A DNA stretch of 64,000 bases. It comes from Myxococcus qinghaiensis (lineage in GTDB: Bacteria; Myxococcota; Myxococcia; Myxococcales; Myxococcaceae). The stretch is from the NCBI RefSeq assembly GCF_024198215.1, contig NZ_JAKCFA010000009.1:186001-250000 (forward strand), given 5' to 3'. The notes below the pieces were generated by a model that saw only the letters and a program-made list of their open reading frames with translations, searched no databases and was not told the DNA's origin. The translations under genes and the position numbers were made by a program. The number at the start of each line of letters is the position of its first letter. Within the stretch, counting starts at the first letter, position 1. Positions 28,812 through 38,602 of the stretch are shown in pieces.

Positions 28812-29741
28812 ATGGACGTCGTCGTGGAGACCTGGCCGAGGGACTGTGGCCGCTTCGAGTTGCTGTCCCGCCTGGGACGCGGCGGCATGGCGGAGGTGTT
28901 CCTCGCGCGCGTGAAGGAGGGCCCGAGGGCCGGGGAGCACGTGGCCCTCAAGCGCGTGCGGCCGGAGCGCTCACACGACGACGAGGCGCATGAGCAGCTC
29001 CTGCACGAAGCGGAGCTGGCCCGGTGCCTGCGACACCCGCACATCGTCGGCTTCGTGGAGTACGGCGAGCTGTCGGACGGGGGCTACCTGGCGCTGGAGC
29101 TGGTGGAGGGGCCTGACCTGGGGCGCGTGCTGGCGCAGTGCCGGCGGCGGCGCATCGAGCTGCCCATCGACATCTCCGTGCTCATCGTCCGGCAGGTGCT
29201 GGAGGGCCTGGCGCACGCGCACAAGGCCACGAGCACCACGGGCCGTCCGTTGGGCGTCGTGCACTGTGACGTGTCGCCGCACAACGTGCTGCTGTCGCGC
29301 ACCGGTGAGGTGAAGCTGGCGGACTTCGGCGTGGCGCGCTCGCGGGCGGGGGTGGCGCTGGATGCGCGGCGCCTGGGCAAGCAGCACTATCGCTCGCCGG
29401 AGCTGCTGGCGGGCGAGGTGTCCGTGGCGGTGGACCTGTGGGCCACCGCGGTGCTGCTGTACGAGCTGCTGTCGCTGGAGTCCCCCTTCCCTTCCGGCCC
29501 TGGCGAGGAGGTGGAGTCCGCCATCCGTCATGGCCGCGTGAAGCCGGTGCGGATGCAGGTCCCCGAGGTGTCGGACGCGCTCGCGCTGGTGCTGGACCGC
29601 GCGCTGGCGCCTCACCCCTCGCAGCGCTTCAGCTCGGCGGAGCAGTTCGCGAGGGCCCTCGCGGCGCTCTCGGATGACCGCGTGGCCACCCCGCTGGCCG
29701 TGGCCGCCGTGGTGCGCGGGTTGATGGGCACGGGCGCGTGA
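28812..29741 (+). CDS. Ser/Thr protein kinase, non-RD type
   Basis: A 309-residue cytosolic kinase with no membrane segment. Gly-rich loop LGRGGMAEVF, Lys47 in ALKRV, catalytic loop VVHCDVSPHN (Asp153, Asn158), and Mg loop ADFGVA (Asp171). HRD is replaced by HCD, so Arg before the catalytic Asp is missing; such kinases usually do not need activation-loop phosphorylation. The APE motif appears as SPE. Co-transcribed with the PilZ gene, suggesting that phosphorylation and a PilZ output work together. Substrate unknown. Confidence 0.92.
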   Translation: MDVVVETWPRDCGRFELLSRLGRGGMAEVFLARVKEGPRAGEHVALKRVRPERSHDDEAHEQLLHEAELARCLRHPHIVGFVEYGELSDGGYLALELVEGPDLGRVLAQCRRRRIELPIDISVLIVRQVLEGLAHAHKATSTTGRPLGVVHCDVSPHNVLLSRTGEVKLADFGVARSRAGVALDARRLGKQHYRSPELLAGEVSVAVDLWATAVLLYELLSLESPFPSGPGEEVESAIRHGRVKPVRMQVPEVSDALALVLDRALAPHPSQRFSSAEQFARALAALSDDRVATPLAVAAVVRGLMGTGA

Positions 29742-29751
29742 GGCGCGGACC

Positions 29752-32700
29752 TCACGCGAGCTGCTGAACCGCGACGTAGGGCAGGCCCAGGTCTCCCTCC
29801 ACCACCAGCCGGCTGCGGCCACCGCCCTGCTTCACCACGCGCACCTGCACGCCGATGCGCTCGGCCAGGCCAGAGACGTGGGAGATGATGCCCACCTGGC
29901 GCCCCGTGGCCTGGAGCGCGTCCAGCGTGGCCAACGCCACCTCCAGCGTCTCCGGGTCCAACGTCCCGAAGCCCTCGTCGATGAAGAGCGTCTCCACCTG
30001 CGTGGTCTCCGAGGACAGCGAGGCCAGCCCCAGCGCGAGCGCCAGGGACACCAGGAAGCTCTCGCCACCGGACAGGCTGGCCACGCCCCGCACCTCGTCG
30101 CCCATGTCCCCGTCCACCACCTGGAGGTCCAGGTCATGCCCGGGCACCCGCATCAACCGGTAGCGCCGCGCCAGCTCCTGCAAGTGCGCGTTGGCGTGCA
30201 ACAACAGCGCATCCAGCGTGAGGCTCTGGGCGAAGACCTTGAAGCGCTTTCCATCATGCGAGCCGATGAGGTCACCCAGCGCCTTCCACACCTCGCCCGC
30301 GCGCCTGCGCTCGGCGATGGCCTGCGCCTCGCTGCCGTGACGGGCTCGGGCCGCGTCGTCCGCCTCCAGTCGCGCACGCAGCATCGCCTCCGCACGCCTC
30401 CGGACCACCACGTCCGCGCGCAGGCGCTCCCGGGTGGCGGTGGCCTCCTCCTCTGACAGGCGCGGCGGTCCGCTCGCCTCGTGTCCCGTGCGACGCTCGC
30501 GACGCTCGTCGTGCACCGCGCGCGCCTGGGCCTGGGCCTCGCGCAGCACGGCCAACGCCCGCGCCTCCGCCTCGCACCACGCGGAATCATTCGCCAGCAG
30601 CGCCTTCACCGCGTCCAGCGAGACACCCTGGGCCGCCAGCCGTTGCTCCAATTCCCGCCGGGCGAGCTCCAGCGCCTCTTGCGCCCGAACGAGGTCGCGC
30701 GCCGCGTCCTCCGCGCGGGCCTGTGCCACGCCTTCCGCCTGTCGTGCCTTTTCGGCCGACTCGCGCGCCCTTTCGTAGGCCGCCAGTGCTGATGCCTGCT
30801 TCGCTCGCAGCTCCGCGCGGACCTCCTCCGTGGGCCGCCCCTCCAGCAGCGCGGCGCGAGCCCGAGCCGCCGCATCCCGGGCCTGCTCCTTGAGCACAGC
30901 CTGCGCGGCGTCCTCCTCGGCGCGACGGGCGCTCACCTCCAGCAAGCCCTGGGCGCGGGCGCGGTGTCGCTGCTCTTCGTCCTCGCGAGCCTTCGCCTTC
31001 TGGACGATGTCCTCGCGCTCCTTCCACATGGAGACGCGCTTGCCGCACTTCTGCCGGAAGTCCGCGGGAGCGGCCTCCAGCTTGGCCTCCCATCCCGCGT
31101 CCGCGGCGAAGATGGGGGACACGTCCGCGAGCACCTGACGCACCGTCGCGTCCGCCGCTTCCACCCTGGCCAGGACCTCCTTCAGCGCGCCCTCCGCTCG
31201 CGTGAAGGACTCCTCCGCGCGCCGGAGCGCCTCGGAGGCCACCTCTCGGCGGGTGCGCTGTGCCTCCAGCGCCGCACGCGCCTCGCGCGCCATTCGAGCC
31301 AGACCCTCGGCGGCCTCTTCTTCGGCCTTCAGCGCGGACAGCTTCGCCTGGACGTCAGCGACCATCGCCTCCAGCCAGACACCCGCCTCCGGCGCCGAGC
31401 CTGTTTCGGGCACCTCATCGCGCGTGACAACTCGAGTCGCAAGGGATGGAACGCTCGCGTCCCGCACACCCTCGGAAGGCACCGCACCCCGCGCTGCCTG
31501 GGCATGCGCCCGCCACTGCTCGCACCCATGTGCCCACGCGTCGCGGTGCTCCGCACAGCGGGCCGCCGCGCCCTCACGCCGAGACTTCGCCTGCGTGACT
31601 CGCGCTCGCGCCGCCGCCTGCCTCGCGCTCGCGTCCACCTCTTCTCGCGAGCACTCGTTCCGCTCGGACTCCAGCGTCTCCACCCGCGCGGTGGACTCCG
31701 CCACCAGCCCCGCCAGGGCGGGCACCTCGTGCCGATACGGATGCTCCGTGGCACCACACAGCGGACACGCCTCACCCTCGCGCAGCAGCGCCCGCTGCGC
31801 CGCGTGGCCCTGCGTCGCCTGCGCCACGGACAGCGCACGACGCGCCTCCTTCAACGCCGCTTCACGCTCCAGCCGTCGCAGCCCGGCGTCCCTCACCGCG
31901 CCTGACGCGGACTCCGATTCCTCCTGGGCCGCCGTCGCCTCACGCGTGGAAGCTGCCGCCTCCGCCTCGCCCGCGCACAGCCCCTGCCGGGCCGACTCCA
32001 GCGCGCGCAGCGTCTCCTGCCTCGCGAGCAGCGACTCGCGCTGCACCCGCCGCTCCACGCCCGTCCCCTCGCCCAGCGAAGCCTCCGCGTGCGTCGCCGC
32101 GGCCTGCGCGCGCGCCTCGGCCTCCGCCGCCGAGTCCCGCTCCTGGCGCCTCAGGCGCTCCGCGCCCCGCAGCAGGTCCACGTCCCCGCGCAGCTTCTCC
32201 ACGGTCGCCCGCGCCGTCCGTCCCTCGCCCAGCGCCACCTCGTACCGCTCCAGCTCGCGCTGCCAGCGCGGCCACTCCCTCGCCAGCGGCTCCCAGTGGG
32301 CTTTCTCCGACAACCAGACCCGGGCCCCCTCACCCGCCACCCGCGCGGCCTCCTCGCGGACCGCGACCTCCTCCAACGCCAACCGGGCCTTCGCCGCCTC
32401 GGCCTCGGACACCCGCGCCCGCGCCCGCGCCTCCTCCGCCTCACGCGCCGCCGTCGCGCTGCGCGCATCCAGCTCCGCCGCCGCCTCCAACGCGGGCGCA
32501 GCCTCCTCCAGCGCCGACTGCGCCTTCTCCCGCCCCTCCTCCGCCACCCGCAACGCCCCCGACAACCCGGCCGTCCGAGCCTTCGCCTCCTCCACCTCCG
32601 CGCCACGAGTCCGACGCGCGGCGTCCGCTTCCTCCCACCGCCGCCGCGCCCCCTCCGCCGCAGTCACCGGCCCGCGGAAGGACTCCGCCGCGCGAACCTC

Positions 32701-33606
32701 CTCCAGCTTCTTCGCCCGAGGCGCAGCCGCCGTCAGGGCCTCCGTCGCTTTCGCCTCCCGCGCCTCCGCCTCCCCCTGCGCGACCACCAGCGCCGCCCGC
32801 TCCGCGTGCCACGCCGCCGCGCCCTCCGCCTCCCCCAGTCGCGCCTCCACCTCTTCGCGCGCCTGGGCCTCCTCGACGAGCCGCCCCTCCGCCGCGCCGC
32901 GCTCCCCCGCCTCCATCAGCGAAATCGCCGCCAGCCCCTGCTCGCGGCGCATCAGCTCCTCCTGCTCACCCTTGTTCTTCTCGTGGGCGGCCATGGACAG
33001 CCGGCTGTACACCTCCGTGCCCGTCATCCGCTCCAGCAGCTCCGCGCGCTCGCTCGCATCCGCCTTCAGGAAGGCCGCGAACTCGCCCTGCGCCAGCAAC
33101 GCCGAGCGGCGGAACTGGTCGAACGACAACCCCAGCCGCTCCTGGATGGCCGCCAGCACCTCGCCCTTGGTGCGGCCGAACTGCTGCCCCGTGGCCACCT
33201 CCGTGAGCGTCATCTCCTGCGGCCGGAAGCGCCCCTCCGCGCGACTGCGCGCCCGCCACACGGACCAGCGCGCCCGGTAGCGCTTCCCATCCTTCCCCTG
33301 GAAGTCCACCTCCGCGAAGCCCTCGCCCGCGCCCCGCCGCAGCATCCCGCGCACGTCGTACGCGGACAGCCGCGCCTCCTCCTCCTCGTCCGCGCGACCC
33401 ACCGGCACCCCACCGCGTCCGCCCAGCCTGGGCGTCCGGTCGAACAGCGCCAGACACAGCGCATCCAGCAGCGTGCTCTTGCCCGCTCCCGTCGCGCCCG
33501 TAATCGCGAACAGCCCCAGCCTGTCGAGCGGCGGCCTGTCCAGCTCCAGCGCGAAGTTCCCCGCGAAGCTCGTCAGGTTGTTGCCGCGAATACAGAGGAC
33601 CTTCAT
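29752..33606 (-). CDS. sbcC: exonuclease SbcCD subunit C
   Basis: A 1284-residue SMC-like ATPase. N-terminal Walker A GATGAGKSTLLDAL after the conserved MKVLCIRGNNLTSF, very long Ala/Glu/Arg coiled coils, and a central zinc hook EACPLCGATEHPY. C-terminal signature LSGGESFLVSLALALGLA, Walker B TLFIDEGFGTLD, then the D-loop and ISHV switch. With SbcD it opens hairpins and palindromes and processes DNA ends. Its start overlaps the sbcD stop (ATGA). Somewhat longer than the E. coli protein because of extended coiled coils. Confidence 0.95.
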   Translation of the reverse strand: MKVLCIRGNNLTSFAGNFALELDRPPLDRLGLFAITGATGAGKSTLLDALCLALFDRTPRLGGRGGVPVGRADEEEEARLSAYDVRGMLRRGAGEGFAEVDFQGKDGKRYRARWSVWRARSRAEGRFRPQEMTLTEVATGQQFGRTKGEVLAAIQERLGLSFDQFRRSALLAQGEFAAFLKADASERAELLERMTGTEVYSRLSMAAHEKNKGEQEELMRREQGLAAISLMEAGERGAAEGRLVEEAQAREEVEARLGEAEGAAAWHAERAALVVAQGEAEAREAKATEALTAAAPRAKKLEEVRAAESFRGPVTAAEGARRRWEEADAARRTRGAEVEEAKARTAGLSGALRVAEEGREKAQSALEEAAPALEAAAELDARSATAAREAEEARARARVSEAEAAKARLALEEVAVREEAARVAGEGARVWLSEKAHWEPLAREWPRWQRELERYEVALGEGRTARATVEKLRGDVDLLRGAERLRRQERDSAAEAEARAQAAATHAEASLGEGTGVERRVQRESLLARQETLRALESARQGLCAGEAEAAASTREATAAQEESESASGAVRDAGLRRLEREAALKEARRALSVAQATQGHAAQRALLREGEACPLCGATEHPYRHEVPALAGLVAESTARVETLESERNECSREEVDASARQAAARARVTQAKSRREGAAARCAEHRDAWAHGCEQWRAHAQAARGAVPSEGVRDASVPSLATRVVTRDEVPETGSAPEAGVWLEAMVADVQAKLSALKAEEEAAEGLARMAREARAALEAQRTRREVASEALRRAEESFTRAEGALKEVLARVEAADATVRQVLADVSPIFAADAGWEAKLEAAPADFRQKCGKRVSMWKEREDIVQKAKAREDEEQRHRARAQGLLEVSARRAEEDAAQAVLKEQARDAAARARAALLEGRPTEEVRAELRAKQASALAAYERARESAEKARQAEGVAQARAEDAARDLVRAQEALELARRELEQRLAAQGVSLDAVKALLANDSAWCEAEARALAVLREAQAQARAVHDERRERRTGHEASGPPRLSEEEATATRERLRADVVVRRRAEAMLRARLEADDAARARHGSEAQAIAERRRAGEVWKALGDLIGSHDGKRFKVFAQSLTLDALLLHANAHLQELARRYRLMRVPGHDLDLQVVDGDMGDEVRGVASLSGGESFLVSLALALGLASLSSETTQVETLFIDEGFGTLDPETLEVALATLDALQATGRQVGIISHVSGLAERIGVQVRVVKQGGGRSRLVVEGDLGLPYVAVQQLA

Positions 33607-34847
33607 GACGCGTCCTCCTGCACCTGCGTCAGCAGCGTATGGAACGCCTCCAACAACACCTCCGAGGGCGGCTCCTCATAGTCCCGCGCATACCGCGCCC
33701 GGAAGACGTCCTCGGGCGTGCGCTCTCGCAGCGACAGCCCCGGGCTCACCTCCGCCAGCGCGCCTCCCGTGCCCGTGTACGCGGGCGTCAGCTTCACCAG
33801 CCGGGCCGCGCGCCCCTCCAGCGCCTTCTCCACCTTCTGCCGCAGCGACGGCTCCGGACGGGGCAGCGACACGCAGACCTCCAGATACGGCCGCCGCCAC
33901 TCCTCCGCGTCCGCCTCCAGCGCCGGCATCGCCTCCAGCAGCGCCAGCACCTCCTCCAGCGTCGCGGCGTCACGCGCCGGCACGCGCACCATCTCCGTGC
34001 GACGCGGCACCGGCAGGGACTGCACGCCCTCCAGCTCGGCCCCCTTCAAGTCCACCAGCAACACCTGGTGCCGATACCCCGCCTCCGACAGCGACAACGG
34101 CAGGGGCGAGCCGCTGTAGCGCACGCCCTCGCGCCCGCCCACGCGCTGCGCCTTGTGCAGGTGCCCCAGCGCCGCGTACGCGACGTCGTCCGAGAACAAC
34201 TCCACGGGCAGCGCATGCTGGTTGCCACCGAGAATCTTCCGCTCGCTGAGCACCGACAGCTCCGAGCCCGTCATGTAGCAATGGCCCATGGCCACCAGCG
34301 CCTGCCCTGGCTGACGTCGGTGCCGAGCGGCCTCCAGCACCTCCGAGTACACCGCGCGCACGCCCTCCACCAACCGGTCCCCCGCGTCCTCCGCCACCGG
34401 CGGCAGGTCCGACGGCCGCAGGTACGGCACCGCCGCCACCCACGCCCCCACGCGCCCCTTCGCGTCGTGCACCGGCACCAGCAGGCGCTCCAGGTTCAGC
34501 GCGCCCCGCTCGCGCGGCAGCCCGCCCACCACCTTCACGCCCAGCGCCGCGAACAGCGGGTCTGGCGCATCCAGCCGCGCCGCCGAGTCGTGGTTGCCAC
34601 CGATGACGACCACGTCCAGCCGGGGCAGCCGCCGTCGGGCCTTCGCGACGAACTGGTACCAGGCCGCCTGGGCCTCCGCGCTCGGGTTGGAGGTGTCGAA
34701 GATGTCGCCGGCCACCAGCAGCACGTCCACCGCCTGGGCCTCCAGCGTGTCCAGCAGCCACTCCAGGAACGCGCCGTGCTCCGCCTCCCGCGAGACGTCG
34801 TACAGCGTGTGCCCCAGGTGCCAGTCCGACGTGTGCAGCAAGCGCAT
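33603..34847 (-). CDS. sbcD: exonuclease SbcCD subunit D
   Basis: A 414-residue Mre11-type phosphoesterase: MRLLHTSDWHLGHTLYD (metal ligands Asp, His), LVAGDIFDTSNPS, VVIGGNHDSAARL, MGHCYMTG and ALGHLHKAQ. All five phosphoesterase motifs are intact. The ATG at 34847 begins exactly at the conserved motif with GAGGG upstream; upstream in-frame ATGs would add an unrelated Gly/Arg-rich stretch. First gene of the sbcD-sbcC operon. Confidence 0.95.
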   Translation of the reverse strand: MRLLHTSDWHLGHTLYDVSREAEHGAFLEWLLDTLEAQAVDVLLVAGDIFDTSNPSAEAQAAWYQFVAKARRRLPRLDVVVIGGNHDSAARLDAPDPLFAALGVKVVGGLPRERGALNLERLLVPVHDAKGRVGAWVAAVPYLRPSDLPPVAEDAGDRLVEGVRAVYSEVLEAARHRRQPGQALVAMGHCYMTGSELSVLSERKILGGNQHALPVELFSDDVAYAALGHLHKAQRVGGREGVRYSGSPLPLSLSEAGYRHQVLLVDLKGAELEGVQSLPVPRRTEMVRVPARDAATLEEVLALLEAMPALEADAEEWRRPYLEVCVSLPRPEPSLRQKVEKALEGRAARLVKLTPAYTGTGGALAEVSPGLSLRERTPEDVFRARYARDYEEPPSEVLLEAFHTLLTQVQEDAS

Positions 34848-35083
34848 CCCGCGTTCACCCTCCCTCACCCCACGGCACTCAGGCCGCCCGGCAGCCTCCT
34901 CCGGGGAGGCCGCCTGCTCCAAGCGCCGGGCGCCTGCTCCCTTACACGCTCCCTCTGACATGCGGGCAAGCATCTGGAATTTCGCGGCTTTGCGGCCCCA
35001 CCCGGCCCCCCACGTCCTGCAGGCGCGGTGAACCCCAGAAGGTGACTGGCCGAGCCCGTCCCCTCGGGGAGATGCTTTCCCTC

Positions 35084-35719
35084 ATGGAATCCACGCTCGC
35101 CCCATGGCTCGCGCTCCTGGGCATGGGGCTCTTCGTCGTCGTCATCCTCGCCCTCGCGGCCCGGGACAAGCGTCGGCAGCGCAAGGCGTGGCTCGTCTTC
35201 GCGACGCGGCGAGGCTGGAGCTTCACCAGCTCCAAGGACTTCATGGAGGTGCAGGGGCTCCACCAGGATCGCCAGCTCTCCCTCCTCACCGAGGTGCGCG
35301 GCCGAGGCAAGGGCTCGCACCAGGTGATGGTGCTGCGCCTGGACGTGAGCGACCTCGTGCCCCAGGAGCTGCATCTGGAGACCGAGGGACTGGGCAACAA
35401 GTTCCTGAAGCTGTTCGGCGTGCGCGACGAGGAGCTGGGTGACGTAGCGCTGGACTCGGCGCTCGACCTGAAGGGCCTGTCGCCGGAGTCACACGCCCTG
35501 CTCACCACGCCCCAGGTGGGCGAACACCTGCTGCGCGCCCACCGTCACTACCAGCGCTTCTCCATCGTCGCCGGACTGCTGGAGGCGGAGTACCAGGGCA
35601 TCCCCAGCTCCACCGAGAAGCTGGAGACCCATATCGCTCCGGCGCTCGCCCTGGCCGACACCCTGCTTCAGTCGGCCGGGCGAGCACCAGCGCTCAAGGC
35701 GCGCGGCCGTCAGTCCTGA
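35084..35719 (+). CDS. single-pass membrane protein of unknown function
   Basis: A 211-residue protein (from ATG 35084) with one N-terminal helix (LAPWLALLGMGLFVVVILALAA) followed by basic residues, so the body faces the cytoplasm. The soluble part looks like a small mixed alpha/beta domain (FATRRGWSFTSS...VQGLHQDRQLSLLTEVRG). No family recognised. Other starts are ATG 35072 and GTG 35042, the latter right behind AGAAGG. Its last ten bases overlap the 3' end of the opposite gene. Confidence 0.7.
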   Translation: MESTLAPWLALLGMGLFVVVILALAARDKRRQRKAWLVFATRRGWSFTSSKDFMEVQGLHQDRQLSLLTEVRGRGKGSHQVMVLRLDVSDLVPQELHLETEGLGNKFLKLFGVRDEELGDVALDSALDLKGLSPESHALLTTPQVGEHLLRAHRHYQRFSIVAGLLEAEYQGIPSSTEKLETHIAPALALADTLLQSAGRAPALKARGRQS

Positions 35720-38475
35720 CGACGGCGGCGGCGCGACATCGCCAGCGCGGCCAGGGCCACCCACGCGAGCGGGCCCACCGGCGCGGCGCCGCAGCCGCAG
35801 CCATCATCCTCCCCGGGCGACTGGGGGACGGGGCCGGCGTCGGGCTGCGAACCCGCGTCCGGTGACACGCCCGCGTCCGGTGACACGCCCGCGTCCGGCT
35901 CCGAGCCCGCATCTGGAGGCCCCTGCGGTACCAGCGTGCAGTCGCCGTCACCGACGCACACCTTCACCTCGACCTCGTTCCGGTTCCCAGCCGTATCCAC
36001 CACCGCGAACTTCACCAGGTGGCCACCGGGCGACAGGTCCGTCGTGTCCCAGCGGTTGTGCTCGCCGCCGAAGTGGAAGTGGTTGTCCGTGCGCTCGTCG
36101 ACGTAGCGCTGCACTCCGTCGACGAAGAACTCCGCGCGCGTGCAACCGGAATCGTCGATGCAGTCGCCGTAGAACTCCGCGGACGCACCCGACACGCGCT
36201 CCTCCGCCGTGGGCCGCGTGAGCACCGCGACGGGCGCCTCGTCCTCCTTCACGGTGATGGAGAAGGTCTGCGTCGCGTCCGGGGACACGGTGTTGGCCAC
36301 GCGCACCACCACTTCCACCGTCATGGCCGTCGTGGGCGTCCAGGAGATGAGGCCCGTGGCCGCGTCGATGGACATGCCCGGCGGCGAGGTGGTGAGCGAG
36401 TACGTGGGCGCCGGTCGGCCCTGCGCTTCCACGTCGTAGCGGTACGGATTGCCCACCACCGCGGTGGTAGGGGCCGTGGAGGTGATGACGGGCGCCAGGT
36501 TCTGCTGGTCCTCCTCGGTCACCGTGACGGCGCGCGAATCCAGGCCCGGCGCGGACACGGTGAAGGTGGCGACACCGTCCGCGTTGTCGGCGTCCGCGGC
36601 GGCGCTCAGCGTGACGGTCTGCGGCGTGTTCCAGTTGGCCGTCGTAAACGTGAGCGAGGCTCCTGATTGCACGGAGAGGTCCGCATCGCCCGCGGTGCGC
36701 GCCACGGTGACGGTCACGCTTCTCGCGGGCGCGCGGGTCAGCGACACGTCGAACGTCGCCGTCTCGCCCTCGGTGACGCGCACGTTGCTGGACGAGAGCA
36801 CGAGCTGCGCGGAGTTGTCCTCGATGGTGGTCGCGAGCACGGACTCGGAGGTCAGCCCGCTCGACGCCACGGTGAAGGTGGCCGTGTCCACGACCGCGTC
36901 CGCATCCTCCAGCGCCTCAATCGTCACGACGCGGGGAACGCTCCAGTTCTCCGGCGTGAAGGTGAAGGTGGAGACGCCGGACACGCGCAGGTCGGTGCTG
37001 CCACCCGCCGCCTTGAAGGCATCCACGACGACCGGAGCCGAGGGTGCCTCCGCCAGCCGCACGGTGAAGGTGGCCCGGCCGCCTTCCACGACGCGCGGAT
37101 AGAGTCCGGACACCACCAGACGCTGTCCGGGAGCCGTCGGCACGATGCGGCGCAGGCGTCCGCCGGAGACGCCGATGGTGTACAGCGCCCCGTCCGGTCC
37201 CACCGACGCGTCGACATACGCGCTGAAGCTCGACCCCCACAGGTCCACCGTCGCCACGGTGTTGTCCTGCACCAGCGTGACGCGCATGAAGTTGGCGGAG
37301 TTGTAGTCGCCGAAGAAGTAGTTGCCGCGGTACTCGTCCGGGAAGAGCGTGGAGTCGTAGAAGACGCCGCCGTTCATGCATCCCCCCAGTTGCTGCGTCT
37401 TCGCGGTGCCACCGCCACTGCTGACATCGGGCAAGCCCGTCTGCGTCAGGGTGAAGGTCGTCGCGCTGGGGGTGCTGGCGACGTAGAAGTCCCCGTTGAA
37501 GGACACGTCCCCGACGCCTTCGATGGTGAGCTTCTCGCCCTTGCGGAAGCCGTGGGTGCCCGTGGTGGTGAACGTGGCGATACCGCCCGCGCGCACGGCT
37601 CCAGTCGCGGCGAGGGAGCGCGTGTCCAGGTTGTTGGTGCGGTACTTGATGACGGGGGTGATGGAGTCGTTTCCGGCCGGTTGGTTGTTCTCGTAGTCGT
37701 TGTAGCCGGCGTGATTGCGCCGGTTCACGACGAAGGTCTGCTCGTAGCCGGTGCCCACCACATTGACCCAGAGCAGGCCAGTGCTCGGCTGGAAGGTCAG
37801 GGTGAACGGGTTGCGGAAGCCGCGCGCCCAGACGTACTCGTTGTTCGGCCCCACGCCGTCGTTGAACGGGTTGTCGTTGGCGGGCGTGCCATCGCGGTTG
37901 GCCCGGTTCACCTTCGCCGCCATCGACGTGAGGTCCGCATCCACGCCGGTGCCGTTCCCCAGGTCGCCAATGGCGAAGTACAGCTTGCCGTCCGGCCCGA
38001 AGCCGATACCGCCGCCGTCGTGGTTCTCTCCGCGCGTGGGCAGCCTGGAGACAATCACCGTGCGTGCCGTGCCCGTACCGTTGGAGTCCGTGTAGCGGAC
38101 AATCTGCTGCTCCGACGCGGAGACGGTGACGAAGACGTAGACGTAGCGGTTGACGATGTAGTTCGGGTCGAACGCGATGCCGATGACGCCGCACTCGCTG
38201 TTGGTGTGGACGGCAGGCTCCGTCGCGAACAGGCTCGTCACCAGCGTGGTGTTGCCCGGCTGCGTCGTCTGCGGCAGGCCGTTCACCGTGGAGACGACCC
38301 GGATGGCCCCTGACTTGATGGTGACGAACAAGCGTCCGGAACCGTCCGGCGCCCACGCCATGCCCGTGGCCTGGTCCAGGGCGGTCGCCGTGTAGACGGT
38401 CTCGGTGAAACCCGTGGGTACAGCGGCCCAGACTGGCGCGGCGAGCAACAGCAGCAGAATCAAGAGTTGGCGCAT
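35710..38475 (-). CDS. secreted PQQ-type sugar dehydrogenase/Hedgehog-interacting-like protein with MYXO-CTERM
   Basis: A 921-residue exported protein. Signal peptide MRQLLILLLLLAAPVWA, then a GDH/HHIP-like beta-propeller (GMAWAPDGSGRLFV, GIAFDPNY, GENHDGGGIGFGPDGKLYFAIGD, WARGFRNPF, GNYFFGDY). Two or three Calx-beta/cadherin-like repeats follow (ATFTVRLAEAPS, ATFDVSLTRAPA), then an Ig-like segment. A PDAG-repeat linker leads to a MYXO-CTERM tail, GCGCG + hydrophobic + SRRRRR. It is expected to be sorted to the cell surface by a myxosortase. PQQ dependence is not certain because propeller proteins of this type often lack cofactor. Confidence 0.9.
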   Translation of the reverse strand: MRQLLILLLLLAAPVWAAVPTGFTETVYTATALDQATGMAWAPDGSGRLFVTIKSGAIRVVSTVNGLPQTTQPGNTTLVTSLFATEPAVHTNSECGVIGIAFDPNYIVNRYVYVFVTVSASEQQIVRYTDSNGTGTARTVIVSRLPTRGENHDGGGIGFGPDGKLYFAIGDLGNGTGVDADLTSMAAKVNRANRDGTPANDNPFNDGVGPNNEYVWARGFRNPFTLTFQPSTGLLWVNVVGTGYEQTFVVNRRNHAGYNDYENNQPAGNDSITPVIKYRTNNLDTRSLAATGAVRAGGIATFTTTGTHGFRKGEKLTIEGVGDVSFNGDFYVASTPSATTFTLTQTGLPDVSSGGGTAKTQQLGGCMNGGVFYDSTLFPDEYRGNYFFGDYNSANFMRVTLVQDNTVATVDLWGSSFSAYVDASVGPDGALYTIGVSGGRLRRIVPTAPGQRLVVSGLYPRVVEGGRATFTVRLAEAPSAPVVVDAFKAAGGSTDLRVSGVSTFTFTPENWSVPRVVTIEALEDADAVVDTATFTVASSGLTSESVLATTIEDNSAQLVLSSSNVRVTEGETATFDVSLTRAPARSVTVTVARTAGDADLSVQSGASLTFTTANWNTPQTVTLSAAADADNADGVATFTVSAPGLDSRAVTVTEEDQQNLAPVITSTAPTTAVVGNPYRYDVEAQGRPAPTYSLTTSPPGMSIDAATGLISWTPTTAMTVEVVVRVANTVSPDATQTFSITVKEDEAPVAVLTRPTAEERVSGASAEFYGDCIDDSGCTRAEFFVDGVQRYVDERTDNHFHFGGEHNRWDTTDLSPGGHLVKFAVVDTAGNRNEVEVKVCVGDGDCTLVPQGPPDAGSEPDAGVSPDAGVSPDAGSQPDAGPVPQSPGEDDGCGCGAAPVGPLAWVALAALAMSRRRRRQD

Positions 38476-38602
38476 GGCCCGGAAGATACAGCACGGAGCG
38501 CGGGCGCCCTGTCCTTCAATCGGACGCGCCGCGCGGGCTCGCACCCTCACCGATGTCTTTCAGCGAGGCTGTGGCCTTCACTCCCTGATGGCGCCGAGGT
38601 AC

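Noticed and set aside
31202-33280. 692-codon Ser/Ala/Arg-rich open frame on the plus strand
   Set aside because: Antisense to the sbcC coiled coil; low-complexity shadow of Ala/Glu/Arg codons.
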